Shown: positions 45,283 to 53,779, counted from the first letter of the stretch. The stretch is 64,000 bases of DNA from Flavimobilis sp052324925 (GCA_052324925.1 JBQPRE010000002.1); one strand, 5' to 3'. Notes: a model not told the origin generated them from the letters alone. Numbers and translations are program-made.

Positions 45283-47013
45283 ATGAACTTTCTGGTGGGA
45301 TGGGCACGGGGTGCCTCCGGAGACGCAGTTGAGGACCTGTGCGCGACGGTGCTGATAGCACATTTCAAGGGAGCGGCCCGTCGCGTGACCCCGGGCCGCG
45401 GCGACGGCGGCGTCGACGTCATCCGGGAGACTCCTGACGGCGACGAGATCTGGCAGGTCAAGAAGTACGCGGCAGGGATGACGTCCTCGGAGTTCGGAAA
45501 GGTCCGCAACTCGTGGCGCCGGTTCTGCGAGACGTACGGACTTGCGCCGGACGGTAGCCAACGTCCGGGAACCGCCATCAAGCCAGTGCTGCGCTACTGG
45601 CTCGTGACGCCATGGACGCCGACCGAGAAGTGGACGACCGAGTTCCGTGCACTGACAGCCGGGGCAGCCTTCCCATGTCAGTGGCAGGGAGCGGAGTACC
45701 TGCAAGGCATGGACGGCTTTGCTGAGCAGCTCGACTTCGCCATCCACGGAGTGAGCGTCCTCGAAAGGAACGTCGCAGCGAAGGCGATGCTGGCGCGCAC
45801 GTCGGTAGCGACCGCCGATACGGTGACGGCTCTCGACGCCGTCGGCGTTCAACAGGAGGCGCTCAACGTCATCCGCGACAGCCTGGACCGGTACTACCGG
45901 ATCGACAGCGGCACACGCACCACCGTGGACGGCTCCATCCCGTGGCCAGCGCCCGGAGACGCAGGCGTCATGCACCGGGTGTGGCCGCGCGGTGGCGGAC
46001 AGTGGGCGTACGAGTCAGTGGTCCCCCGGAACGCGGACGCGCACGTAATGGATCCAATCTCCGTGAAGATGTCGGTGACGGTAGTCCCGGGAACAGAGGA
46101 GCATGCCGCCCTCCAGGACTGGGTGAAGTTCGGCACCCCACTGCAGGATGCGGAGTCGATCGTTGAAGTCCGAGGCGGTCCCTTCGCGCACGGGCCCCGG
46201 GACGTGCTGAGCTCGATACTCCCGGTGGAGCAGACCTGGCCGAGTCTGATGCTGCAGGGCGAGGACGCCAACGGTGCCGTCACCTTCTGCTGGGTACTGG
46301 AAACCATCGAGTGGACATCCGGTTTCGAGGGCGGCATACGGGGTGTACTCGAGACACCGCAAAGGACGCTCCGCGTCGAGATACGGGCCGAGGAAGGGCA
46401 CCAAGCCGAGATCAAGGTGACGTCGCTGGACGCGGCCGGCCTTGCAGTCGCGCCTGTCGCCGCTGAGGCCGGCGCACTCGCGGCACTCGCAGACCAGGGC
46501 ACGTTGCGGCTGCGGTCACCCGAGGGCGAGAGCATGGTGCCGTGGGCGGCGACGTTCCCCGCCGATCTCGCCGGTGCGGTGCTCCCCGTCTCCGAGCTTC
46601 TCGCATCTCTGAGCGCGGTGTCGGATGTGCCGCTGGTGATGCCGCCGATGGGAAACGTAAGAGTCGGGGAGATCGACGCTCTGCGGCGCGTGGTCTCCGT
46701 CGTCGGCGGCGAGACGCTCTTAGACCGCTGGACAAGGCTCGCAGTCCCCGCTCCGACAGGCAGCGATGAGTTCGAACGCTTCAAGGCATCGCTGACCGCA
46801 GTCGTGCGCGGGGAGATGGCACTGGGGCAGATCCGGCCTGTCATAGTCACACTGGGCGGCAGGACCTACCCCCTGAACGTCCAGGTCCGGATTTGCGCGC
46901 GATCTGTGCGCCTTCCCGCAGGATCCGACGTCCGCGACATCCGTCCCGGCGACCAAGTCCTGCTGGTGCCCGGCGACGACGACGCGATGGCCACCGAGCT
47001 CCACGAGACATAA
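45283..47013 (+). CDS. Mrr-like PD-(D/E)xK nuclease-domain protein with large C-terminal region
   Basis: A 576-residue protein. Near the N-terminus RVTPGRGDGGVDVI...EIWQVKKYA (residues about 33-62) matches the GxGDxGxDV...QxK core of Mrr-type restriction endonuclease domains. The remaining ~430 residues contain no recognised fold but read as several beta-rich segments (VKMSVTVVPGTEEHAALQDW; PLNVQVRICARSVRLPAGSD). Start is ATG at 45283. It could be a modification-dependent nuclease or a defence effector in which the C-terminal part senses the trigger; that is inference. Confidence 0.65.
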   Translation: MNFLVGWARGASGDAVEDLCATVLIAHFKGAARRVTPGRGDGGVDVIRETPDGDEIWQVKKYAAGMTSSEFGKVRNSWRRFCETYGLAPDGSQRPGTAIKPVLRYWLVTPWTPTEKWTTEFRALTAGAAFPCQWQGAEYLQGMDGFAEQLDFAIHGVSVLERNVAAKAMLARTSVATADTVTALDAVGVQQEALNVIRDSLDRYYRIDSGTRTTVDGSIPWPAPGDAGVMHRVWPRGGGQWAYESVVPRNADAHVMDPISVKMSVTVVPGTEEHAALQDWVKFGTPLQDAESIVEVRGGPFAHGPRDVLSSILPVEQTWPSLMLQGEDANGAVTFCWVLETIEWTSGFEGGIRGVLETPQRTLRVEIRAEEGHQAEIKVTSLDAAGLAVAPVAAEAGALAALADQGTLRLRSPEGESMVPWAATFPADLAGAVLPVSELLASLSAVSDVPLVMPPMGNVRVGEIDALRRVVSVVGGETLLDRWTRLAVPAPTGSDEFERFKASLTAVVRGEMALGQIRPVIVTLGGRTYPLNVQVRICARSVRLPAGSDVRDIRPGDQVLLVPGDDDAMATELHET

Positions 47014-47369
47014 GTGTCCGAGAGTTCGACCCGGCGTTCGTGCCCGCCGGCGACGCGGCCAGCGGGCGCCAACCACGCTGCTCGCGGCAGAGAGCGCCGG
47101 GGGGAGGCGCGCTGCATAGACGGGTGACACCCGGCGATCGGCGGTGGTGCTGTTGAAGTGCTCCTCGATTTCCAAGTCCCTTGGCGCGGCACGTCCTGGC
47201 CGTGCTCTTCGGGTGTCCTGTCGTGTTCTCGTCGGGCCCGCGCGCCGGCGACGCACCTGCGGTTTGCAGCGGCAGGTCGCGACCGAGCAGTCGCAGTACG
47301 CGAAGAGTGTTTCCCGGATCGGCCTGTTTCCTATGACGGGAAACAGGCCGGTCCGGGAAACAGCGGACG
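47014..47369. other. Intergenic region with palindrome
   Basis: 356 bases without a supported gene. Its notable content is the long palindrome at 47309-47361, directly before an IS3-family end. Confidence 0.55.
47309..47361. repeat. 23-bp imperfect palindrome
   Basis: gtttcccggatcggcctgtttcc (47309-47331; first 20 bases gtttcccggatcggcctgtt) pairs with 47339-47361 with one mismatch across a 7-base loop. It could be an IS subterminal structure, a folded-DNA recombination site or a protein-binding site. Confidence 0.8.
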
Positions 47370-47394
47370 GGGACTGCTGCACGAACAGGTGACA
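47370..47394. repeat. Solo IS3-family end (downstream type), left
   Basis: The 25-base sequence starting gggactgctgcacgaacagg matches the terminal repeats of the complete IS at 51309-52574 with few differences. Its continuation is found beyond the nested IS at 48784, where the ...ctgcgagtgcgacctgagtg end of an IS transposase gene resumes. Confidence 0.85.
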
Positions 47395-47427
47395 GTCTGT
47401 TTCGCCCCGGGTTTCGTAGAGGCTCGG

Positions 47428-48402
47428 TTAGTTGGATCCGACCTCGGAGAGGACCGGGTTCTGACGGTAGTGCTTCGTGGGCTGGGATGCCCAGTGGTGG
47501 GTCTCGAACTCGGCTGGTGGGACGAGTCCGATCTCGCCGTGAAGCCGTCGATGGTTGAACCAGTCGACGTATTCGGCAACGGCGATCTCGACGTCACCGA
47601 CGTTCTTCCAGCCGCCTTGGGGCCGCATGACCGGGTTGCGGATGCACTCGGCCTTGAACAGCGAGTTCAGCGCCTCAGCCATGGCGTTGTCGTAGCTGTC
47701 GCCCTTCGACCCGACGGACGCGACGGCCTCGGCCTCGGCGAGCCGCTCGGTATAGCGAACCGCTCGATATTGGACTCCTCTGTCGCTGTGGTGGATCAGG
47801 CCGGTGACGTCTTGGCCGGCGCGTTGCCGTGCCCACAGGCCCATGTCGAGGGCGTCGAGCGCCAGATCGGTGCGCAGCGACGTGGACACCTGCCAGCCGA
47901 CGATCATCCGGCTGAAGACGTCCAGGACGAACGCGACATAGGTCCACCCCGCGTGCGTTCTGACATACGTCAGATCGGCCACCCACAGCTGGTTCGGCGC
48001 GGTCGCGACGAACTTACGGTCTACGAGATCCTCGGGTCGCTCGGTCTCGGTGTCGTCGCCGATGGTGGTTTTGCGGGTCTTCTCCCGACCGATGCCGCGC
48101 AGGCCCTCGGCCCGCATCAGCCGCTCGACGGTGCACCTGGCAACCGTGAGCCCCTCACGGTTGAGCTCAGCGTGGATCTTGCGGGCGCCGTAGACCCCGA
48201 GGTTGGCCTTGTGCGCAGTCTTGATGTCGACGATCAACTCGGCGTCCCGCAGGGCACGTGCCGAGGGCGGGCGCTTCTTGGCGGCGTAGTAGGTGCTCGG
48301 GGCGATCTGCACGCCGGCGTCCTTGAGGACGGTGCAGATCGGCTCGACCCCGAACCGGTCGCGGTGCCGGTTGATGTAGTCGACCAGCACCGCGGTGGGC
48401 AC
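47428..48402 (-). CDS. IS3-family transposase OrfB (integrase core)
   Basis: A 324-residue rve-type DDE transposase. It has an HTH_21 segment (YGARKIHAELNREGLTVARC), first Asp in NQLWVADLTYVRTHAG, second Asp in LIHHSDRGVQY and Glu in DSYDNAMAEALNSLFKAEC. It starts at GTG 48402, 2 bases after the orfA stop, and in this family is normally produced by frameshifting with orfA. The reading frame is intact. Confidence 0.93.
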   Translation of the reverse strand: MPTAVLVDYINRHRDRFGVEPICTVLKDAGVQIAPSTYYAAKKRPPSARALRDAELIVDIKTAHKANLGVYGARKIHAELNREGLTVARCTVERLMRAEGLRGIGREKTRKTTIGDDTETERPEDLVDRKFVATAPNQLWVADLTYVRTHAGWTYVAFVLDVFSRMIVGWQVSTSLRTDLALDALDMGLWARQRAGQDVTGLIHHSDRGVQYRAVRYTERLAEAEAVASVGSKGDSYDNAMAEALNSLFKAECIRNPVMRPQGGWKNVGDVEIAVAEYVDWFNHRRLHGEIGLVPPAEFETHHWASQPTKHYRQNPVLSEVGSN

Positions 48403-48404
48403 CT

Positions 48405-48737
48405 CTACTTGATCTTGCGGTCGAGCTCCGCGGCCGCGAAAAAAGCTGCGCTCGTCTTCAAGATCTCGTTCGCCCGGCGCAGTTCGCGGACCTCACGCTC
48501 GAGCTCGGCCAGCCGGATCGCGTCATCGGTCGTGGTGCCCGGTCGGACGCCGCCGTCGATCTCGGCCTGCCGGACCCAGGTCCGCAACGCTTCGGGGTGA
48601 ACCCCCAGCTGATCGGCGACCCGCTTGATCGCCCCACGAGCGGCTGCGGGGTCCTTCCTGGCGTCCATCGCCATCCGCGTCGCCCGATGCTGGAGCTCAA
48701 CGCTGTACTTCCTCGGTGCTGCCATGACTCTCATCAT
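48405..48737 (-). CDS. IS3-family transposase OrfA
   Basis: A 110-residue HTH protein (KYSVELQHRATRMAMDARKD, then VADQLGVHPEALRTWVRQAE) with a C-terminal leucine-zipper-like helix (AELEREVRELRRANEILKTS). It binds IS ends and is extended by OrfB through frameshifting. The ATG at 48725 (MAAPRKYS) is a possible alternative start. Confidence 0.9.
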   Translation of the reverse strand: MMRVMAAPRKYSVELQHRATRMAMDARKDPAAARGAIKRVADQLGVHPEALRTWVRQAEIDGGVRPGTTTDDAIRLAELEREVRELRRANEILKTSAAFFAAAELDRKIK

Positions 48738-48783
48738 CCTTCCCAGTAATGAGAGCCTCCATCAGACCCGGGGCGAAACAGTC

Positions 48784-48860
48784 AGGTTCAGGCTGCGAGT
48801 GCGACCTGAGTGGTCATGATGGTCTCGAACACGATCGGGGTCAACCGCACAAGACGGCTC
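48784..48860 (-). pseudogene. Remnant of an IS3-family OrfB C-terminus
   Basis: The minus-strand peptide RLVRLTPIVFETIMTTQVAL matches the last residues of the OrfB at 51336 (RLGRLTPIEYEAIIITQVAL). Only about 25 codons remain, and IS copy 1 has inserted between them and their terminal repeat at 47370. Confidence 0.85.
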
Positions 48861-48866
48861 CGAGCG

Positions 48867-49703
48867 TCAGCGAACCTCAGTGGAGATTGGGTCGAGGTAG
48901 ACGAGGCAGTTCCAGTTGTCCCGGCTCGGGTAGATCTCGCCGACAACCTCAGCGGTGACGGCGAGCTTGTCATCGACACCTATTGCCTCCGGTACGTCAC
49001 CGGCGAGGTGCAGGTCGGACATGTTGACGTCCCGGAACTGGAACGACGGCCCAATGCCAGTCTGGGATCCGTCGTCGCCAGGAAGCACCAAGATGTCGTA
49101 CCGGGTGTCATAGTCCCCGTGTTTACCCATTGCACCGATGCTGCCATCGAACTGAATGACCGCTCCTTCGTGCTCCTCAACCCAGCCCGCGATCGCGCTA
49201 CTACAGTTCTCGGGTTCTGCAAGAATCGCCGCGAAGGTCTTGTCGTTTTCCAGCGTTAGAATCTCGGTTGCTGAAGGCTCAGTGGCCTCAGGCTCAGCGG
49301 GCTTTGTCACAGCCTCGTCTGATGCTTCGGTTGACGGTTCGCTACTGACCGCGTCAGTTGCATCATCTGCCGCGGCGGTGGTTGGACTCGCCGCAGTGGT
49401 GGTTGGACTCGCCGCAGGCTTCTCATCGTCGTCTTCCAGCGTGGCAAGAATGCCAATCATTGCAAACAGCGTCACCATGACCGCCGCAAGGCCACCCACG
49501 AGAAGCCTGTTGACGGGCTTCTTCTGTCGTTGGAAGTGCAATGTTACCTTTAGTCGACCCTCGTCCTCGTCGATGAGTTCCCAGCCGCGCCCTTCCATCT
49601 CCGCGACGGCGGCGTTCCTGTTGTGGCGAAACTTCGAGACGGATGTCTTCTCATACTTCACTTCGTCAACCACGGCCACCGCTCCTCTGATCAGGCCCCT
49701 CAT
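48867..49703 (-). CDS. DUF4839-domain membrane protein
   Basis: A 278-residue protein with a soluble N-terminal ~65 residues, a membrane helix (LLVGGLAAVMVTLFAMIGIL), a Ser/Thr/Ala/Pro-rich linker, and a C-terminal extracytoplasmic domain. FAAILAEPENCSSAIAGWVE, AVIQFDGSIGAMGKHGDYDT and DILVLPGDDGSQTGIGPSFQ, ending YLDPISTEVR, match my memory of DUF4839. Function unknown. The ATG at 49703 is chosen; the frame continues upstream into the IS end. The gene lies between two matching IS ends (47370 and 49761), so it looks like IS cargo. Confidence 0.75.
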   Translation of the reverse strand: MRGLIRGAVAVVDEVKYEKTSVSKFRHNRNAAVAEMEGRGWELIDEDEGRLKVTLHFQRQKKPVNRLLVGGLAAVMVTLFAMIGILATLEDDDEKPAASPTTTAASPTTAAADDATDAVSSEPSTEASDEAVTKPAEPEATEPSATEILTLENDKTFAAILAEPENCSSAIAGWVEEHEGAVIQFDGSIGAMGKHGDYDTRYDILVLPGDDGSQTGIGPSFQFRDVNMSDLHLAGDVPEAIGVDDKLAVTAEVVGEIYPSRDNWNCLVYLDPISTEVR

Positions 49704-49760
49704 TTTGAACCTCGCGCGATCATACCAGCGCCATTCTTGATGGCGATCGAGCCGGATGAA

Positions 49761-49785
49761 CGTCACCTATTCGTGCAGCAGTCCC
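49761..49785. repeat. Solo IS3-family end cutting the methylase gene
   Basis: The complement of this 25-base stretch reads gggactgctgcacgaatagg and onward, nearly identical to the end at 47370 in inverted orientation. The adenine methylase frame runs into it and stops. Confidence 0.85.
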
Positions 49786-50351
49786 AAGTCACCGCTCATC
49801 AACTCCCACGCCCGCATCAACTCCCCAGCACGCCTGACCCGCTCAGGATGGTAGAAGCCCGGCTTCTCCGTACCGAACCCATGCGACGTGTTGAACCGCC
49901 CGCCAGAGTTCTTCCCCGTCCGGTACAGCCCCGAGTAGGCACACCACAGCATGAAGAACAGCGGTGCCGGCCCGTCGATCGCCTGGCCCACGTACTTCTC
50001 GCGGACCTCGCAGTAGAACGCCCTGCGCGCTGCCTTGCCCTCCAGCGCCAGGTACGGCACCGCGTATGAGTCCACCTCGGCGATGAACGCCTGGACGTCG
50101 GTGCGGACGGCTTCGTAGATCTCCACGACAGGGGCGAGGAAGTCGTTGCCGAGGACACGAAGCCCTGGGTGTGTCCCCGAGAGGTGGAACGCGAGCGCCC
50201 CACCGCCGAGGAACGGCTCAACCACGTTCGACCGTCCCGCGAAGTGCGGTGTGATGCGAGGCAGCAGTCGGCGCTTGCCTCCCACCCACTTGAGCACGGG
50301 GAGGCCAGGGGAGAGGTCGAGCTCGTCGCTCGTCGAGAAGGAGGGAATCAC
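49767..50351 (-). pseudogene. D12-class (Dam-like) N6-adenine methyltransferase, 3' truncated
   Basis: 194 residues of a D12 methylase. LPVLKWVGGKRRLLPRI is motif X and NVVEPFLGGGALAFHL is the S-adenosylmethionine motif I. ALFFMLWCAYSGLYRTGKNS and GRFNTSHGFGTEKPGFYHPE follow the family order. Complete members are about 260-300 residues and contain a catalytic DPPY; here the protein ends in GDLGLLHE before DPPY, exactly where an IS end begins. It is therefore probably inactive. Start is GTG at 50351. Confidence 0.85.
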
Positions 50352-50570
50352 GCGGCGGACTGTCAGCAGTCGAGCGCGCGTGTCCAGGGGCCGAGCGAGT
50401 CGCAGCTCGAGCCGTCGCCTTCACTTCTTCACCCGGTCACCCGATAGGGCAAGGGAGAACGTTGCACCACGCTCCCCAGCGAGCACGGTGTGACCCAGCG
50501 CGCTCACGGCTCGCGACCATCAGCGGTACCCGATGGTCGGGCCCGCAACGAAACACGGAGGAACACCCCC

Positions 50571-51236
50571 ATGAAGCACAGCAAGATCACGGTGGGCATG
50601 GTGACCCTCCTGACCGCCGCCAGCGTCCTCGCCGGCTGCACCACGGACACCGCCACACCCCAGACCCCGGACGCCACTGGCGTCAACACCACGACCCAGC
50701 CCGGCGACAACGCCCCGACCCCCAACGCCACCGGCTCGGCCGCTCCGACGGACACGGCCACCACCTCGGCTCCCGTCGAGGTCAAGGCCGGTGACAAGCT
50801 CACCAAGGCTGAGGCTGAGACGCTACCGATCGGCACGAAGGGCTACGAGCTGCCCGACGGCACGATCGTGGCTGTCAAGGCCAAGGAGCCTCTCCCGAAG
50901 GCCGTCGCCAAGGACGTCGAGCGCCTCAAGGACACGACGATCTTCAAGCCGAAGGCCACGCTGGAGAGCAGCATGGCTGGTCTCGCGGCCGCCTCAGAGC
51001 TCTCCGCCGAGATCACGAAGCGCACGGGCAAGTACGCAATCGTCCTCCACCGGAACCGAGGCATCGACCGCTGCGCGTACGCGCCCGATGTCTACGACGT
51101 CTGGGAGCTCACGAAGGGCTTCGCCGACAACTGCCCGGTCTACTCCGACAAGGAGCAGGCCCTCAAGGACGCCAAGTCCTACGTCAAGAACGCCATTGGC
51201 GGCCCTGAGTCCTGGCTCATCCTCGTCGCAGACTGA
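50571..51236 (+). CDS. Lipoprotein of unknown function
   Basis: A 221-residue secreted lipoprotein. MKHSKITVGMVTLLTAASVL precedes lipobox LAGC, then a 50-residue Thr/Pro/Ala linker and a C-terminal domain (KLTKAEAETLPIGTKGYELP; YAIVLHRNRGIDRCAYAPDV with a later Cys in FADNCPVY, perhaps a disulfide). Start ATG 50571 has ACGGAGGAAC upstream. It is followed by a strong hairpin terminator. No known family recognised. It lies between the truncated methylase and an IS. Confidence 0.75.
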   Translation: MKHSKITVGMVTLLTAASVLAGCTTDTATPQTPDATGVNTTTQPGDNAPTPNATGSAAPTDTATTSAPVEVKAGDKLTKAEAETLPIGTKGYELPDGTIVAVKAKEPLPKAVAKDVERLKDTTIFKPKATLESSMAGLAAASELSAEITKRTGKYAIVLHRNRGIDRCAYAPDVYDVWELTKGFADNCPVYSDKEQALKDAKSYVKNAIGGPESWLILVAD

Positions 51237-51254
51237 CGCTTCACGCACCGCAGA

Positions 51255-51276
51255 GCCCCGCACACGAGTGCGGGGC
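51255..51276 (+). terminator. Hairpin terminator after the lipoprotein gene
   Basis: gccccgcac (51255-51263), loop acga, gtgcggggc (51268-51276): a perfect 9-bp stem 18 bases past the stop. Confidence 0.75.
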
Positions 51277-51335
51277 CTGCGGCTTACACGGTCAGACGCA
51301 GACGGGTCTGCTGCACGGATAGGTGACAGCGGTTC

Positions 51336-52226
51336 TCAGGCGGCGAGTGCGACCTGAGTGATGATGATGGCTTCGTATTCGATGGGGGTCAAGCGTCCGA
51401 GACGGGCCTGGCGGCGGCGGCGGCGGTGGTAGGTCCGTTCGATCCAAGTGATGATCCGGATGCGCAGCTGCTCGCGGGTGGTCCAGCGGCGCCGGCCCAG
51501 GACGTTCTTCTGCAGCAGCGCGAAGAACGACTCCATGGCCACGTTGTCGCCCGCGGAGGCGACCTGGCCCATGGATCCGCGCAGATCGTGGCGCCGCAGC
51601 GCTGCCAGGAATCTGCGGCTTCGAAACTGGCTGCCTCTGTCGCTGTGCACGATGCAGCCGGCTACCTCGCGGCCCTCGACGGCGCGTCTGGCGACCGCGG
51701 AATTCAGGGCGTCGACGGCCAGGGAGGACTTCATGCGGTCGCTGATGGAGTAGCCCACGATCCGGTTGGAGTAGACGTCCTTGATCGCGCAGAGGTAGAC
51801 CTTGCCCTCGCTCGTGGGGTGCTCGGTGATGTCGGTCAGCCACAGTTCGTTCGGCGCCGAGGCGGTGAACTCCCGATTCACGAGGTCGTCGTGCGCGGGC
51901 GGGCCGGGCTTCTTGCTGTTCTTGCCGCGCTTCTTGCCGAACACGGACCACCAGCGCCCGTCGCGCACGAGTCGCCACATCGTGCGGTCGCACGCGTGAT
52001 GGCCGGCCGCGCGGGCTTCGTCCCCGAGCAGCCGGTAGCCGAACTCCGGGTCATCTCGGTGGGCGTTGAACAGGGCGTTCGCGCGGTAGGCCTGCTCCAA
52101 CTCACGGTGGCTCACAGGGTTGGCGAGCCACCCGTAGTACGGCGCTGTGGCGAGGTTGAGCACCCGGCACGTCACCGCGACGGGGATCCCGTCATCGGCG
52201 AGCTCTCGGACGAGCGGGTAGCTCAT
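51336..52226 (-). CDS. IS3-family transposase OrfB (IS copy 2)
   Basis: A 296-residue transposase with HTH_21 region (PEFGYRLLGDEARAAGHHAC), first Asp in NELWLTDITEHPTSEGKVYL, second Asp in CIVHSDRGSQF and Glu in GDNVAMESFFALLQKNVL. It starts at ATG 52226, overlapping the orfA stop (ATGA). A GGGAAAA run just before the overlap could also allow the -1 frameshift typical of this family. The frame is intact. Confidence 0.92.
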   Translation of the reverse strand: MSYPLVRELADDGIPVAVTCRVLNLATAPYYGWLANPVSHRELEQAYRANALFNAHRDDPEFGYRLLGDEARAAGHHACDRTMWRLVRDGRWWSVFGKKRGKNSKKPGPPAHDDLVNREFTASAPNELWLTDITEHPTSEGKVYLCAIKDVYSNRIVGYSISDRMKSSLAVDALNSAVARRAVEGREVAGCIVHSDRGSQFRSRRFLAALRRHDLRGSMGQVASAGDNVAMESFFALLQKNVLGRRRWTTREQLRIRIITWIERTYHRRRRRQARLGRLTPIEYEAIIITQVALAA

Positions 52227-52519
52227 TTTCCCGGCAGGTGCGCCTGCGCGAAGTAGGCCGCCGCGCGGCGCAGGACCTCGTTCTCCCGCTCCAGCAGCCG
52301 CACACGCTTGCGGGCTTCGCGCAGCTCGGTCGACTCGCTCTTCGTCACGCCGGGCTTGGCGCCGTCCTCGACATCGGCCTGGTGCAGCCAGTTGCGCAGG
52401 CACGACTCGCTGATGCCGAAGTCCTTCGCGACCTGCTTGATCGGGGTCTCGCCCTGGCGGGCGATGGCCACGACGTCGTCGCGGAACTCCTTGGGGTGAG
52501 GTCTGGGCACGGGACGCAT
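52223..52519 (-). CDS. IS3-family transposase OrfA (IS copy 2)
   Basis: A 98-residue HTH protein: KEFRDDVVAIARQGETPIKQ, then VAKDFGISESCLRNWLHQAD (helix-turn-helix), ending with the zipper-like LREARKRVRLLERENEVLRR. Start is ATG at 52519. Confidence 0.9.
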   Translation of the reverse strand: MRPVPRPHPKEFRDDVVAIARQGETPIKQVAKDFGISESCLRNWLHQADVEDGAKPGVTKSESTELREARKRVRLLERENEVLRRAAAYFAQAHLPGK

Positions 52520-52580
52520 CCTTCCAGCAGCGCCCGCAGGCACCACAGGCCAGGTGTCACCTATCCGTGCAGCAGTCCCG

Positions 52581-53779
52581 TCCAGCAGATCGGGCGGCCT
52601 GCGTCTGCCCCTTGACCAGAACGCCCACCGCGTAATGGACTCGGCGGTCCACCGGCTGACTCTCATCGTGGACGAGTCGTTCACCGAGTTCCGCGAAGGC
52701 CTGAACGTGGCGTACATCACCTCTGGTGGTTGCTCCCGCGAGGCTGGCCCCGAGATTGACAACGCCGACAAGGTGGTCATCGGCCGCAGGCGCCCAGCCT
52801 TGTTCGAGAGCCCCGAGGTCGCCGAGCTTTGGGGGCGGATGCGCTTCAAGGCGCGTTGCCGAGTCACGGTGGAACCGGGCGCACTCCGTATCGTGGTCGC
52901 CGCATCCGAGCGCCTGGCCGACCTCGAGTTCATCGAGCGCCGCGCCAACGTTGTGCAGCCCGCTGATCTCGTCTACGGCTACGAGGTGCACGTCATCACG
53001 GCGGACTCTGCGGTGGCCGAGCCGCGTAGTGAGCGCATCGTCATCGTGAGACAGCGGCTGCCTGACGTCACGCAGCCTATCGAGGATCAGCTCCAGTACG
53101 GCAAGTTCCCGCTCCAACCCACCCGCCCGACCCTGGCTGGGGTCTTGCGCGACATCGTAAAGTACCCCGAACGTGACTACGCCCGGCACGTCCTTGATGA
53201 TCCTGACCGCTGGGCACGCATCATGGCGAACGCCGTCCGTATCGTGACCATCGAGCAGATGGTGCGCGGCATCAGCTACGAGCCCATCGACGAACCCGGC
53301 TGGGGGATGCTGGGGTCGTCTTCTTCGAAGGTGTGTCCAAGAACCCGCCACAGCCGCTACCTGGTAACCCGGACCCCAAGAATGGCGCCATCGCCGCGCC
53401 CGAGGGCGGCGTCAACCTCTACGACCACGTCGAACACCACAGCCACGTCGAGCCCGCTCTCGTCGCGCAGGTTGAGACCAACCGTGATCACATCAAGCTC
53501 TTCACCAAGCGGCCGCGCCGCTTCCGCGTCCGCGCATCTGTCGGTGAGTGCTCGCCGGGCTCGGCTATCGTCTACGACGAGAACGGCACTCGGTGGCTGT
53601 ACCTCGTCTGCGAGACCAAGGTCACCTGCAACCTCGACAACACCGACTGGGACGAGGCGTTGCGCATCCGCTTCGCCGAGCACCACTTCGAAGCCGCACC
53701 GGTCGGGCCGGTCGACTACATCTACACGACCGACAAGGCTGGCTTGTTGATTGGCGAGGCTCAGGAGGACTTGCGATGA
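52581..53779 (+). pseudogene. Type III restriction enzyme Res subunit, 5' deleted and frameshifted
   Basis: The remaining ~400 codons match the C-terminal half of Res: GLRLPLDQNAHRVMDSAVHR, LTLIVDESFTEFREGLN, NVVQPADLVYGYEVHVITAD and RIVIVRQRLPDVTQPIEDQ. At a G-run near 53302-53316 the frame shifts: restoring one G gives GMLGVVFFEGVSKNPPQPLP and continues into YDHVEHHSHVEPALVAQVE, KLFTKRPRRFRV and YLVCETK. The nuclease motif expected as NPDWA reads SPGSAI, so the catalytic Asp is gone. The helicase half is missing, with IS copy 2 at the break. Its stop overlaps the ATPase start by ATGA. Confidence 0.85.

Larger units (their letters stand above)
47398..48780 (-). mobile_element. Complete IS3-family insertion sequence (IS copy 1)
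   Basis: 1383 bp. Termini are tgtttcgccccgggt... at the left and the complement of the same sequence at the right, i.e. a 15-bp inverted repeat with TG/CA tips. The element is flanked by the 3-bp direct repeat gtc (47395-47397 and 48781-48783), as expected of IS3-family target duplication. It carries orfA and orfB on the minus strand and is inserted within an older IS remnant. Confidence 0.92.
51309..52574 (-). mobile_element. Complete IS3-family insertion sequence (IS copy 2)
   Basis: 1266 bp. Ends start tgctgcacggataggtgaca on both sides (inverted), extended outward to a 25-base near-perfect repeat (51304-51328 and 52555-52579, one mismatch). It is flanked by gtc on both sides (51306-51308 and 52575-52577), compatible with a 3-bp target duplication. 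It holds orfA and orfB on the minus strand. It is the intact relative of the solo ends seen at 47370, 49761 and 63306. Confidence 0.9.

Noticed and set aside
47309..47361. Palindrome as a ParB/parS site
   Set aside because: The sequence does not fit the parS consensus gttccacgtggaac and no par genes are nearby.
52557..53351. Minus-strand frame opposite the Res remnant
   Set aside because: The plus strand carries clear type III Res blocks; the opposite frame shows no family features.
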